DNA from: Andrena cerasifolii
Taxonomy: Eukaryota > Arthropoda > Insecta > Hymenoptera > Andrenidae
Assembly (NCBI RefSeq): GCF_050908995.1
Contig: NC_135119.1
Coordinates: forward strand, 5,642,001 to 5,706,000
Direction: 5' to 3'
DNA: 64,000 nt
In this document: positions 11,075 through 22,750 of the stretch, in pieces
Layout: each line of letters begins with the position of its first letter
Position numbering within the stretch: the stretch's first letter is position 1
Notes under the pieces: model-generated
Databases searched by the model: none
Told to the model about the DNA's origin: nothing
Seen by the model: only the letters and a program-made list of their open reading frames with translations
Program-made: the position numbers and the translations under genes

Positions 11075-12572
11075 TCCTAAATTGGAAGGACGCCGCCAAA
11101 AAGGAATGTTTACTGGATTTCTCATTCTCAAATAAATGCACCATTTCTTCTTATTGTTTTTTTAAATGTCACGATTGGAGTTTTCATTGTATGACAAGTC
11201 CCAAGTTGCCTTTCGAGATTCAATTTGGAAAATAAAGAGTGACCCAAAAGTAGCCTCTTTTTGGTCCCACGATTTTGGAACTGAATTTTGTGCCAAATGA
11301 TAGCTTATGATGAGACATCAATCACGCGAAATTTTCAAGTTGAGGGGACAATTAGTTTCTGAGATATGTGAGGTTAAAGAACTGAAAATTCGTTAACGCG
11401 TCAATGTACGCTTCGATGTACGTAGTGTTCCTTCTCGAGAATGCTTTCAAGAGAATTTCTCGAGAAATTTTATAATTGCTTATTTCTTATTTCTCGAGAA
11501 ATACTATTATTTTCTTGATTTTTTTCATATGGGGAAGATGCCGCAAAGCTCAGCGCAGAGGGCGCCACTAGCGCATGCACTGCGGTTTTGCATGAGTGCG
11601 CATGCGTGAATGGTTTGCGCGCGAATTTTTCATTTGTGGAATGTACGAAGTTGGTAGTCACATATTAATGTTTTATACCACACCGACGACAAATGGTACG
11701 TGTGCAGGTGGCGCCACGGGTGGGAAAAAGTTGCAGTCCTCTTCCCCATTCGTTAAAATGAAAACAAAAGAAAGTTATTGCTGAATTTTAAAATCACTTT
11801 AAACAGAAGTGAGCAAATATTACAGACAAAAAGTGCAATATATTCCTAAAGAGAAAAGAGCGGTCACAGATATCGTGCTGGTTGCAGTCGTTGCAGAGAA
11901 ATGTCGTGGTAATTATTTTCATTACACGTTAAATTATTCAACAGGAGGAGAGAGCTTTTGTTTCAATTAGGAGTGAAGAACACCCTGTTGCACGTCAAGA
12001 GATTGAACACGACGTGTTTGCCTCTGAGAGTGTTACCGCATAAAGTTTCAGTAGTTAACTGAAACCGGAAGACTTAATGAAAGATTCTTCCGTGTCTCTT
12101 GGTCCGGTAATCCACGCCTGACTCTACCTTTGACACTCACTGCTTAAGATTCATCTGGCACTGATGTACACAGCAAAGGACTACATCTACGAAAATAGAT
12201 AATATATGTACATATAATAATAGTAATTATTGTTATTATTATTATTAAATTAACGGGAGAACCCTTTAGATACAAAGTATAGAGCAAATTAGTACAAAGA
12301 TAAAGTAAATATAGAAAAAACATAAAATAACATAAAATAAAATGTAAAACAATAAAATAAAATAAAGTGAAATAAAATAAATAAAAACAAAGGAAATAGT
12401 CTGAGTCCTAAGACCTAATCACAGCACCAAAGGTGCTTAAATTAATTTAAATTAAATTAAATTACTGGATTTAAGGGATCGACTGTATAGTGATAATATT
12501 CAGGGACACCCGTATAATAATACGGCGGTATTATTGCAGTACAATAAGAATGAGGAGTAGAAAAAGTACCTA
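11075..12572. other. Unassigned DNA with simple repeats
   Basis: No gene is recognised. (TTA)n-like sequence lies near 12225-12248 and AAAATAAAAT-type low complexity near 12310-12390, with 'aaattaa' units to about 12465. Confidence 0.4.
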
Positions 12573-13748
12573 GGGTAATTGTGGGACAGTTGCCGCACCT
12601 TACGCTAAATTGTCACCGTAGGGTAAAGGACCCAATCACTGACACCTAACCAATTACTGTCACCTTAAGCTATTTTACTTAAAATAACAAACAAATAAAC
12701 GGTGTAAAGTCATACGCAAAAAGAATTATGTAATTCAACCTATAATCTATACTATAGATTATATACTATAGTTTATTTATTCGTTATTTTAAGTAAAATA
12801 GCTTAAGGTGACAGTAATTGGTTAGGTGTCAGTACTGGCCTACTACTGGCATTAAAGAAAATCAAAATTTTAATATTTGTCACCCTTCAAAAATTGAAAC
12901 TAAAAACATCCAATTTTTAGGAGAGACGCCGCACGTGCGGGAGTGGTGCCGCATTTTGAAAAAAAAACGTTTAATTTTCCATTTAAACTTCTTAACTTTA
13001 ACTTTTTATTTAAAAAAATAGTAAAAGCAAAGTAAAATGAAACAGCTTTTTAATTTATACAGTTATAAAATAAAATAAAATTGGAAAAATAAATAGGTGC
13101 AGATATTATTTTTGCTTTTCTAAATTTAATTGTCTTTTCTACTTCCTTCCACATGCATTACACATAAAATAAAAATAAAATGTGAAAAAAGAGTAAAAAA
13201 AGCCCACGAATATGTTTGGATTATTAGATTTGTCATTAAAAAATAAATAATTTGCCTTGAGATATCACGGTATCTTTGAGACACTTTTTTGTATTTTTAA
13301 CATTAAAAGCATCATTTAGTCGACTTAGGTACCCTCCGATACAGTGCGCATAAAAGTGCGGCATCTATCCCAAATGCCCGGAGAGACGCCGCAGTTTCGT
13401 ATTTCCAAGTGCTACGTGGAATATGACCTATTCTGGCCGAGAAATATTCCACAGAGTTCCTTTAACGTATTACAAAACTTCTATCACGAAAAACTATGAA
13501 TTTTGAACTACTACGATAGCAAAAATAAACTCGACGTATACCTATTGAGGCAAAGTGCGGTAGGCTTACCTCGAAAAATAGCAAAATCATTAAAAGTAAT
13601 AATGGAATCACGTTCTCGCTTATTAATCTAACCTAAACGAGCAGCCTAAAGCAAATAAAATCGACAGTGTCGTATTTTATTACCGATAACCCTGAAATAC
13701 CGAAGGTGCGGCGTCTCTCCCAGTGCGGCATCTCTCCCAAAATTACCC
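12573..13748. mobile_element. TA-flanked TIR element (GGGTAATT family), copy 1
   Basis: The left end is TA then GGGTAATTGTGGGACAGT. The right end, reversed, is TA then GGGTAATTTTGGGAGAGA. Both continue into 'GCCGCAC', giving terminal inverted repeats of about 26 bp and a TA duplication as in Tc1/mariner-type elements. The 1176-bp interior has no transposase ORF. Variants of 'gtgcggcatctctccc' recur near both ends (12920, 13380, 13710). A second, inverted partial copy lies at 54763-55346. A separate palindrome (12638-12833) sits inside this copy but not in the second. Confidence 0.8.
12638..12833. repeat. Near-perfect 63-bp-arm palindrome inside the TA element
   Basis: Arms 12638-12700 and 12771-12833 are reverse complements, with about two mismatches in 63. 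The 70-base centre itself contains a small palindrome around 'ctatactatag'. The copy at 54763-55346 lacks this segment, so it is most simply a MITE inserted into copy 1. The high arm identity suggests recent insertion or arm homogenisation. Confidence 0.85.
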
Positions 13749-16173
13749 TACATCAAAATACTGGTGACAAGCAGAAGCGAAAGTGAACAAATTTTATTGA
13801 AATTTCTTGAAGCACTACATTTAAGGAATTCATGCGAGGAACAAGACAAGCTTCTAGCTATCGCAAAGGGAATCTTTAAAAATATGTACCTAACAGTGTT
13901 TTCTCAATAGTAGATTAATCGTAAATAGTCATAGAGATAATCAATACGAAATAGTTTCTCTAGTATCATTAACGTGCTAGTGGCTACGTGTTTTGTATAT
14001 GTCTCAAAGGCAGATAATCCGACGCTATTCCGCGTCCAGAGGGTTTATGGTTGATTGCGAGTCAAGACCAGGTTAGGTCCTAAGATGAGCCGTAGATCCT
14101 CGTGGCTGCATATCAGATGATGGCTAAGTGATTCCAAGTCACGTGGTGATCTGGTATTGTTTAGATTGAAAGGGAATTTAGGGATAGCTAGCTAATCGAT
14201 GCGTACTGCTAAAGAATTGGCACTTTGTTCCTGAAAGATAGTGCCTTCGGGTAAGAGAACTAATGAACCACACCACAACTTACCCCGGAATATCAGAACC
14301 GAGACGTATTCTTTCTTGAAAACCTGTCTTTCCAGGAATCGAATCTAACAAACGTTAGAAACAAGATTAAAAAAATTTGTATCGTAATACCGCAGTTTAT
14401 TATTTGTCATATGATTACATCGTAATAACTTTCTCTATATTTTAGAAGCTTTAGTATATTCGCTTGTGAAATTTGATATACTAATTCAATACCTATACAT
14501 AGTGTTATACACAAACTTTTGTATTAATTTCTTTCCGACAACCAGTAATTTTTTAATTAATTTCTGTTTGTAATTGAACTATTTATTTCGTCACAATCAA
14601 TCCTCGAGTTTTTTTATTACAAGGTACTGCGTGTAATATCTAAGTTCTGAAGTCACCCAGTCGAATAAATATTGCCACGAACGTGGAGTAATACTTCACA
14701 GGGTGTGTCGCAAAAAATAAGCGCGAAACGAGTAAAAAGTGTTAAATAATTAATACCGCATATAGGTACCATAATGGTCTCTATCTACGTTATAGAAAAT
14801 TAAAATGACTGCTTAAATAAGGGAATATAGACCAATTTTTTGCGATAACTATATGAAGTTTTAACTAGGTAAATATCAGTGAATAAAAGTAACAGTTGAA
14901 AGGGAATTTTAATAAATTCTGTACCAGCTCTGCTATATTTAATGCCGGGGGTAATTGCTTGGAAAATCAAGCGTTTCAGTAATATAAAACGTCGTTACGA
15001 AGAACTTCCTTTGACTCCCTAATGCAATTCGTTTCCAATGTGGCTTCAATTTCCACGTACAGTTACATCGACTATCATCTCCCTACACTAAATATCTGGG
15101 ACTTTGAATCTTATTACAGATGATGATCCATAAATACAATTCAACAATTCAGTGTAAATTTACAATGTAGGTATATTAAAAAATATTACTCAAACATAGA
15201 TCGTACATATGACAGTCTTCGATTTATAAAGTATTAAACGGAATACTCGTGTTTTATTTTAATATTGAAATTTGTGACGACTGAAACACATCAATCGTCA
15301 TTTAAATAATTTTGGAATAATTTCATACTTCTTCTTGCAGTATATTAACTTTTAGGGGACCAGCAATGCCCTTTTTGGGGCTTTGAGTAAGCACACTACT
15401 TAAATATGATTTAAAGTATAAATACGTACGTGTGTGCTAGTGTTCGACTGTGTTTTCGTGTATGTTCGACTATAAATTCGTTCTGTTTAAAGTACACAAC
15501 AAATACGACAAAATAAAACAATTCCTGAAACAACACAAAAATACCAAAAATAATAATAAAAACATGGAAAAAAGAAGAAAAGATGATACTAAAACTGTAT
15601 AACCTACAAACGGGTTTTTTGAATTTTCATTACAGGCTCAAAACAAAAGTTTAAAAAACAACCTTTACTATTTATGTTGCTATTCCGACCAATTGCATCT
15701 TTTTTTTCAAAACGACGAAACACATCTATAGTGCCTATCCGAGATATGTATAGTGACTTAGGTGTGAAGTCCCTCAGCGGGGTCTCACCATTGGCCGCTG
15801 AACGTGCTCCATAGCATTTCTTTCTTTTTTTTAAAACGATTTTATTCAGCTTCGATCCTCTGTTTGTATGTTTGCTTCAAATCTGGCAACTCAAGTTTAA
15901 CCAACTTCCAACTATCCAATTGTCTTGAAACTCTGCAGGCGTGCGTAGTTTGGATGACAATACAATATTAAAAAAAAAAAATAACCACGAGGCGGTGAAA
16001 AAACTACCCAGTCATCAATAAATATAACCCATAACCACAAATCCAAACGACTTGAAATCAACCTATAACTACAAATCAAATCAATTCAATCGACATGAAA
16101 TCAGCATATAACCACAAATCAAAACTTAGACCCTAAAACGTAAATAATAAAAAAATATATAAAAAAGTGTTAT
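13749..16173. other. Unassigned AT-rich DNA
   Basis: No gene, RNA or repeat is recognised in 2.4 kb. No ORF of 60 codons or more lies here. Some stretches, such as 14020-14330, are less AT-rich but lack any motif I know. Confidence 0.4.
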
Positions 16174-16436
16174 GTTAAACGATTTTATTTAAAATGCACT
16201 AAAAATTAAAAAACAATCCATTTCTTGTACACAATTTCGATGGTGTTTTTCACTTTAAATCAAATCGTAGAGCAGGATATTTCATACCAGAATATGAATC
16301 AATTTAACACAGAACCAAGCGTCGACATGAATTTGTTGTGAGATATCCTGCTGCACGATTTTATTTCAAGTGAAATTGGGTACAAAGAAATGGATTGTTT
16401 TTTAATTTTTAGTGCATTTTAAATAAAATCGTTTAA
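16174..16436. mobile_element. 263-bp palindromic element bounded by TTAA
   Basis: The left end is TTAA then ACGATTTTATTTAAAATG. The right end is its mirror ending in TTAA. Arms of about 100 bp pair with few mismatches, around a loop near 16285-16335. The TTAA bounds fit piggyBac-type targeting, but TTAA could also be part of the palindrome. No coding sequence. Confidence 0.6.
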
Positions 16437-17615
16437 CAAAAATTTTTTTTTACATATTTTTTTATTTTGAACTGTCATTATTATGCTAATGCTATCTTCT
16501 CAGAAGAATACACAAGATTTGTGAATTAAAACATGTTTTGCTGTATTCAAATATGTATACACAAGTGGGTATACTGTTCGTAGCATAATATGTTAACATC
16601 CGGGACAATAATAATTATGGACCGGACACTAAGACCTACAAAATTAATTAATTGAATTATTTGATGCTTGAACGTGTGCGAAACAGTAGGTTTCCTGGCC
16701 ATATTCACGTATGCTTGATGGCACTTTAATTAGTTTAGTAGCAACGTTTCAACCAGCCAGTTCTGCGTTTCCCTTGAGGGTCACAGGAATCGCATATTAC
16801 AAAGCTATTATTCAAGGAAACGTAGAACTTGTCGAATCGAAGAGAGGAACTGATTAAAACTTGTAAGTCTACTAATTATTCGACAGATTGCAGAGACAGA
16901 AAAGCGAACTTTAGGCGATAACGCAACCCGCGCCCCCTGGCAAAGTTTTCAATTAAGTATTAAAGACATTAGTCTAATTAAATTTCCACGAAAATAGTGT
17001 TCCGCTCAGATGTGATTAGAGCCTTTACTACAGATGGATAAAATTTCGGTTTCGATAGAATTCCAATTGACACGCGTTTCGAATACCTACCTACAACGAA
17101 TTATGCGTAATTGTGTGCAGATCGTTAGGAGTATAAAGGCGTATGCTCTAAATGACAATTCAATATTCACGTGGCGTTAATAAAATAGTTTCTTTAAGAA
17201 AATTACCTTTTGTAGAATCATAAATGAAAGAAACATTTCAGAAACTGTTCTTACAAAACAAACTAATGAGAAGCATTAAATGATAACGATACGATAATAA
17301 ACTAATATTGATGTTCTGAAAAATAATATACATTGGACAAATAAATGTTTAAAAACCACTTATGAATAAAATTTTAATAAAACCAGTTTACATAGTACTC
17401 AAATTATTTTTTATATTCTGGTGTACTTTGTTCCTTCTGAACATGAAGCAATAAAAGATATTTTCAGTTATATTTAATCTAGATAAAAACGCAACAACTC
17501 ATATATATATAAGTACACCAGAATATTCGCTTAACCCTGGATAGCTCAACAGTCGAAAACGGATACGGGGTCCATTTTGACCCATGATAGAGTTTTGTTC
17601 ATGCAATTCTCAGAC
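16437..17615. other. Unassigned DNA
   Basis: No gene or known repeat is recognised. A weak inverted pair (16745-16770 and 16815-16840, around 'gttctgcgtttcc' and 'ggaaacgtagaac') could form a hairpin. Confidence 0.35.
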
Positions 17616-17618
17616 TAA

Positions 17619-18036
17619 CAAGGGAACATCCCAAAGTCGAAAATTCAAAAAATTCTGAAACTTTGTGAATATGTTGGGATTTCCCCCCTGATTACAACCT
17701 AATTTTTGTTTGCTGCCCAAATTCCCTCTAAGGGGCTATATTTGACCCCTGAAAATCCGGATATTTTCCGATTTTGTGTTATAACTCGTGAACTGCAAAA
17801 ATAATTTTCTTACCAAATCATAGATCTAATTAAACGAAGTAACTTTTGTCTTTCTCTTACAGTTCGCGAGTTATAACACAAAATCGGAAAATAGCCGAAT
17901 TTTCAGGGGTTAATTTCACCCCCTTCGAGTAAATTTGGGCAGCAAACAAAAATTGCGTTGTAATCAGGAGGACGTTCCCTACATATTCGCAAAGTTTAAG
18001 AATTTTTTGAATTTTCGGTTTCGGGATCATCCCTTG
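17619..18036. mobile_element. Complete palindromic MITE, CAAGGGA family, TAA target
   Basis: It is flanked by TAA at 17616-17618 and 18037-18039. It starts CAAGGGAACATCCC and ends with the reverse complement of CAAGGGATGATCCC. Left and right halves are inverted copies over almost the full 418 bp, with the fold near the 'cttttgtctttctcttacag' centre. There is no coding capacity. The 3-bp TWA duplication is the hallmark of PIF/Harbinger insertion. The terminal sequence is not the classic one, so class is an inference. Relatives lie at 468, 3763, 10020, 18489 and 54585, and share termini with 33611-34136 and 60884-61440. Confidence 0.85.
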
Positions 18037-18488
18037 TAAGTCTTCTTTGAAGTTTAGTTTTTTTTTTTAAGGACTTGAGAATAAAAATAATGATCATTGG
18101 AAATCGTGTTTCCTTAGCCCACTAATAATACTTATTATTTAGTGTGCAAAGTGTGCAACCTCTAAATATTATTCAATCTTCCTAAAATTTGTCAGATATT
18201 CATTTTATATTAATAGGAACCAGGGCATGAGCAAAGTAAAAAAAAATATAATATTTTAATTTTACCCCTATAATATGAAATACCCTAGGGAATATATGTT
18301 CCTATGTAACAACTGATTGATACTTGCAAGCACATTGCAATAATGAATTTGTAATTATAATATTCAAAAATTGTTTCCATATTTTATATTTATGAATTTA
18401 TGTATGTCAGAAAATAAATTAATGTCTCTGAGGCGGAGGACAGTGTAATTTAAATTTCATTCTTATGTGTCTATATTTTTTTTTGCCA

Positions 18489-18521
18489 TTTTTAAATTTT
18501 CGGGTTCAGGATCATCCCTTG
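18489..18521. mobile_element. Short terminal scrap of CAAGGGA-family MITE
   Basis: Only the last 33 bases or so of the right arm remain ('aaattttcgggttcagga' to 'tcatcccttg'), followed by TAA. It lies about 450 bp from the complete copy. Confidence 0.6.
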
Positions 18522-18727
18522 TAAGTTGTTGCAGTAGATATTGAACATTTTGTAGTTCAAAATCCATATCAGTTTTTAAAACACTGACATTAATAAGTAA
18601 TGAACAATATAAATTGTTTTGGTTGGGTGTAAATGCACAGTGTATCCGCTGGGCTAGGGGTTAAAAAAACAACTGGAACATACCCGGTTATTCAATTGGC
18701 AACAAACAACGAATTCAATCGCCCAAG

Positions 18728-18935
18728 TTGTTATACGCAATGGGAAAAGTTTTGCTGTTAAATCTGTAGGCATGTTCGTTTTAATTAACGCTGGCAACTC
18801 CCAGTTGGATTAGTTTTATAAACCCGATAATACATGATAAATCAATTATCGAATTATCGGATTATTGCTGAGCGTCGGGTCCCGACGATTTGCTCGTTTA
18901 CATGAGTGTTAATATCGGCAATGTTTGCGGATGCA
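18728..18935. repeat. Diverged inverted pair, left member
   Basis: Reverse-complementing 22751-22960 gives a sequence that aligns along this whole segment. Shared blocks include 'gttaaatctgta'-type, 'tttaattaa', 'ttttataaacccgataata', 'aaatcaatt' and 'gttaatatcggcaa'. Similarity is patchy with clear substitutions, so the pair is old. It has no TIR or target duplication that I can see and does not code. Confidence 0.7.
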
Positions 18936-19482
18936 TAAATCGATAATAACGCCCGTAAAATATTTGTCGCAAAGCATTCTTGGTACATGCGTGTTGTTGC
19001 AAATCAATAATTTTTAGGAATGTAAGCGTCTGTCTGCGTTCCACGAGGCTTTTAACATTAATAAACAATCAATTTAGAGAACGACTGCTGTTTTCAGAAA
19101 TCCAATAACGTTCTCTTCTATACAGTATTTAGAAGCACATTCTGCTAGCTTTAGGCCATTGTCAAAAATTAAAGTGGGCCCTAAAGCCAGGTGTTTTATA
19201 ATAAACACGTTCTTTAATATGGACTTAATAATATTCGTGAAAAACACGGACATGAAGGTAGGTGAGAAATGAAATTAATTTTTTTCAAAGAAGGTACTAA
19301 CAAGAGAAGAACAGCAATAATAACCTTTAACGATGTAGAATAAGAATTATGTAGGTACATACATTGCATACACACTTTTCATGCAACAATCTTATTATGT
19401 ACTTACAATTACTAAGTATCTTTGCTTGAATGTAGAATCTAATACTCATTACTACTTTTCAAGCTGTACAAAATAATTTAAT

Positions 19483-20214
19483 TAAGGGGTCATTCTAGTA
19501 ATCACGCCGCAAAATTCGGCAACGTTCAGGTTTTTTTTCTCAGTGAATACAATGAATAACAATGGCAAACTTTTTTTCATTTATTAAGCTACTTGTAATG
19601 TATACGGAACAATTTTTTAAATACACTTTTAATTGTGCTTCTTCAATGTTATCTGGAGTTCAAAATCGCGCCTTTGAAAAGAAATACCTCCCTGGGGGGA
19701 GTGATTTAAGTTCACAGACTCATCAGAAACAAAAACACCAAGCTGATTCTTAATCATTATGAGTACCGTTACCGCAGGTCCCAGAATTAGCCACGTAAGT
19801 CAAAATTTTAACAAAATTGCGCGCATGCAAACTTCAAGTTTCGAAATTTTCCATTTTTACTTGAAGTTTGAATGCGCGCAATTACGTTAAATTTTGACTT
19901 ACGTGGCTAATTCTGGTACCTGCGATAGCGGTACTCATAATGATTAAGAATCAGTTTGGTGTTTTTGTTTCAGTTGAGTCTGCGAGCTTAAATCACTCCC
20001 GCCAGGGAGGTATTTCTTTTCAAAGGCGCGATTCTGAACTCCGGATAACATTGAACAAACACAATTAAAAGTGTATTTAAAAAATTGTTCCGTATACATT
20101 AAAAGTAGCTTAATAAATGGAAAAAAGTTTGACATTGTTATTCATTGGATTCACTGAGAAAAAAAGTCTGAATGTTGCCGAATTTTGCGGAGTGATTACC
20201 AGAATGACCCCTTA
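19483..20214. mobile_element. 732-bp full-length palindromic element, TTAA target
   Basis: It is bounded by TTAA at 19483-19486 and 20211-20214, with termini GGGGTCATTCTRGTAATC. The two halves are near-identical inverted copies meeting at a loop of about 19 bases (19840-19858). Because of this, a 63-codon ORF appears twice in mirror image (19562-19753 plus; 19944-20135 minus). These are a by-product of the palindrome rather than genes. TTAA targeting is the piggyBac habit, but the termini are not canonical piggyBac ends. Confidence 0.85.
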
Positions 20215-20772
20215 AAATTATAAGTGTTTATGAGACGTGTTCTACATAAGGTGTCCCATAAAAAAAATCTAAGTTATTTGTCGACAATCATTATACATAT
20301 ATTAGCATAATTTCGAAATTGTCGATGAAAATCAATAGTATCATAATGCCCTACATAGTGCAGAGGGACCTTTTACATTAGGTAAGTTATGTAGGTATAA
20401 AAGTACAGCTGTGTTTGTGAAATATTGTTGTTCAAGTACACGCGAGAGGAGAGGATTCTACTTCCATTTTATCCTTTTTACTAGAATAGCATCTACATAG
20501 TATTTACATTCTGTAACAGCTCTCCTTGGGACAGTTATATTGTCGCTGTCATTTAAATAACTGCCCCCCCCCCCTCCCTAACTTAGCATTAGTATGCAAT
20601 TTATTGAAAAGAATTAGACACGGAACAAAAATAAAGATTTATGTACAAATATCGCCTATTTGTAATTACACTTATTTAATAATATATAATAGGTACTAAT
20701 ATGGTGCGTGGTATTTGAAAGTCCCCTTATTAGGAAGTTCTTGCTGTACCAAGTTTCATGCAATATTTTCGT
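20215..20772. other. Unassigned DNA
   Basis: Contains a C-tract at about 20563-20576. No gene or repeat family is recognised. Confidence 0.35.
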
Positions 20773-21046
20773 CATATAAAGTACCCGGCGTTGCACGGAT
20801 GAAACTTCGATCATCACGGAGTGTCAAAGAGATTTTATGGTAGCCTATTTTGCGCAGGGTTCTAGAGAGTAATTATGCAAAATTTTGGTTGAGATCGGTT
20901 TAAAAAATAGGGATCAAGAGTATCCTGTATCCTGGTCCTAGACTACGTATAAACAAAATTTTAAAATGATCCGTTGCGTAGTTGCGACGTGATTGAGTAA
21001 CAAACATCCAAACACACTTTTGCATTTATTATATCGTATATTTTAT
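20773..21046 (-). mobile_element. Degenerate non-autonomous Helitron
   Basis: On the minus strand it reads from a 'taataaatgcaaaagtgtgt' start through 'tcactcaatcac..aactacgcaacg' to a hairpin, 'atccgtgcaacgccgggt', just before the end. This is the same order as in the better copy at 33289-34368. The terminal CTAG has decayed. No coding sequence. Confidence 0.6.
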
Positions 21047-21479
21047 GTTATATATAAAATACATATTATATTAGTAGGAAGTAGGGTTATTTTATAAAAT
21101 ATTAATTCGATAGTAGGTATTTCGTAAATACTATTAGTATATAGTATAGTAATATACTATATGTACATACAGGTTGAGGCACGTAAAGCATGGCAACTGA
21201 ATATTTTTGAAAATATTAGTGACAAGCCGGTCTTTCAGACAAGTTGAATGACGTGCCAGCAGAAGTCGAACCATATTTCGACATTTTGCAATCTGAGGCT
21301 CCATTTACAAGATATGAGTAATTAAACTTTCGGGAGCCAACTTCCAGCACGTGCAGTTTAAATGTTGAGCTGTCAAGAACATGCATTCTATCTATACCAG
21401 TAAATATTCTATCGGGCTTTCAAGGTTTCCAATGCTTATTTGCGCAAATCTTAACAAGGTATCATCCAGTAAAACTGTA

Positions 21480-22400
21480 GCGGAGATCGGGGCAAAGTGA
21501 ACCTCGGGGTAAAATGAGCTTTCTTAATTTATTCTTTAACAATAGAACATATTTACACATTTTGGTGACGTAATAAATGTGTGTAATACCACAATGATAA
21601 TTATGGACATTCAGATATCGAAAAATGGAAATTCATTTAAAAAATTAAAAATCAAGTTTTAGAGACTTATAATTGGTTTTCTTTTCAATTTAGCTTTTTG
21701 GATAAATGAGTCTTAAATGTGTTATTTTAACTCCAAATTTTTTCTGCGTGTTTATAACAAGCTTATAAAGATACAGGTACACGCGTTTGAGAAAACATTA
21801 ATCCTAACATTATTAAATAATTAATTTTCCACTGAGTACACATTCGGGGTAAACTGAGCTGCAAAAAAAGATGCGCGAGTGATGTGCGCAATAACCTAAC
21901 CTGTCAGCTAGCTGGGATACCACGCGGCGTGATGGAACGGAATCTAACCTCAAAAAAATTAAAAATCTGTCACAGTTTTTGACAATCATGGTAAAAAAAA
22001 AACAGAAACTGACGTGCTATCTCAGCGCAAGGGGTTAATAATTACCTATATCCTTAATTAAAAGTCGTCTTTTTTTTCAGCTCACTTTACCCCATATATG
22101 GGGTAACCCAGACCTAACCCCATATATGGGGTAACCCAGACCTAACCCCATATATGGGGTAACCCAGATCTAACCCCATATATGGGGTAACCCAGACCTA
22201 ACCCCATATATGGGGTAAAGTGGTCGTTTTGGAATTTTCTTTTCAAGTTGAATTTTAATATACTTTAAGTTCATTTTAGGTATTGCTATTAGTAATGTTC
22301 AAATTATATTATAAATCTCTTTCCACACATTTTTATTGAAAAGGAAAAATTTTATTCGACTTCAAACTTTTCTCGCGTCACTTTGCCCTCCGATCTCCCC
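21480..22400. mobile_element. TA-flanked TIR element (GGGGAGAYCGGGG family), copy 1
   Basis: TA at 21478-21479 and 22401-22402 flanks ends GCGGAGATCGGGGCAAAG and, reversed, GGGGAGATCGGAGGGCAAAG. TA duplication and TIR fit a Tc1/mariner-type non-autonomous element. The 921-bp interior has no transposase. Copy 2 (46794-47512) matches closely over most of its length but ends before the right TIR. Copy 1 uniquely carries a five-unit 28-bp array. Confidence 0.8.
22090..22215. repeat. 28-bp tandem array of a 14-bp palindrome
   Basis: Five copies of 'ccccatatatgggg' start at 22090, 22118, 22146, 22174 and 22202, separated by four 14-base 'taacccagaycta(a)' spacers. The array is almost perfect, with one substitution (gatc/gacc). 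Copy 2 of the host element has only one such core, so the array arose by local expansion. Confidence 0.95.
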
Positions 22401-22750
22401 TACACTCCTTCGGCTCGTGATACTTTACTCACATTTATTATGCATAACGTAAAATGTTCCTATTTTCCCCTGCAGGACAAATATTTTTTATTCCATGTGA
22501 TTTCTGATAAAGTAAAAGTTCCTACTGACGTATCAGTGAGTCGTAATGTTTATACCTTACGGAACTAATATGGGTGTTACTATCCCTCTTTGTAGGATTA
22601 AATGTATGGAGACAGATGGCACGATAAAAATTTATTTTATTTATTCAGTCGTTTATATCTGAATATTTGCTGACGTATTAAAAACCTTTAACGAAAACTG
22701 ACTTCGACCTCGTTACAGCGGCAACAAGTTGCAGAAATTATTCATCAAAG

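Noticed and set aside
10749..11131. Six overlapping ORFs on both strands
   Set aside because: Simultaneous open frames in a CpG-rich patch are a composition effect; only the short frame at 11003 shows a family-like pattern.
19562..20135. Two near-identical 63-codon ORFs on opposite strands
   Set aside because: They are the same sequence read from both arms of a palindromic transposon; no start context, domain or conservation supports a gene.
22090..22215. CRISPR array
   Set aside because: Repeats and spacers are equally conserved, so it is a plain tandem repeat inside a eukaryotic transposon.
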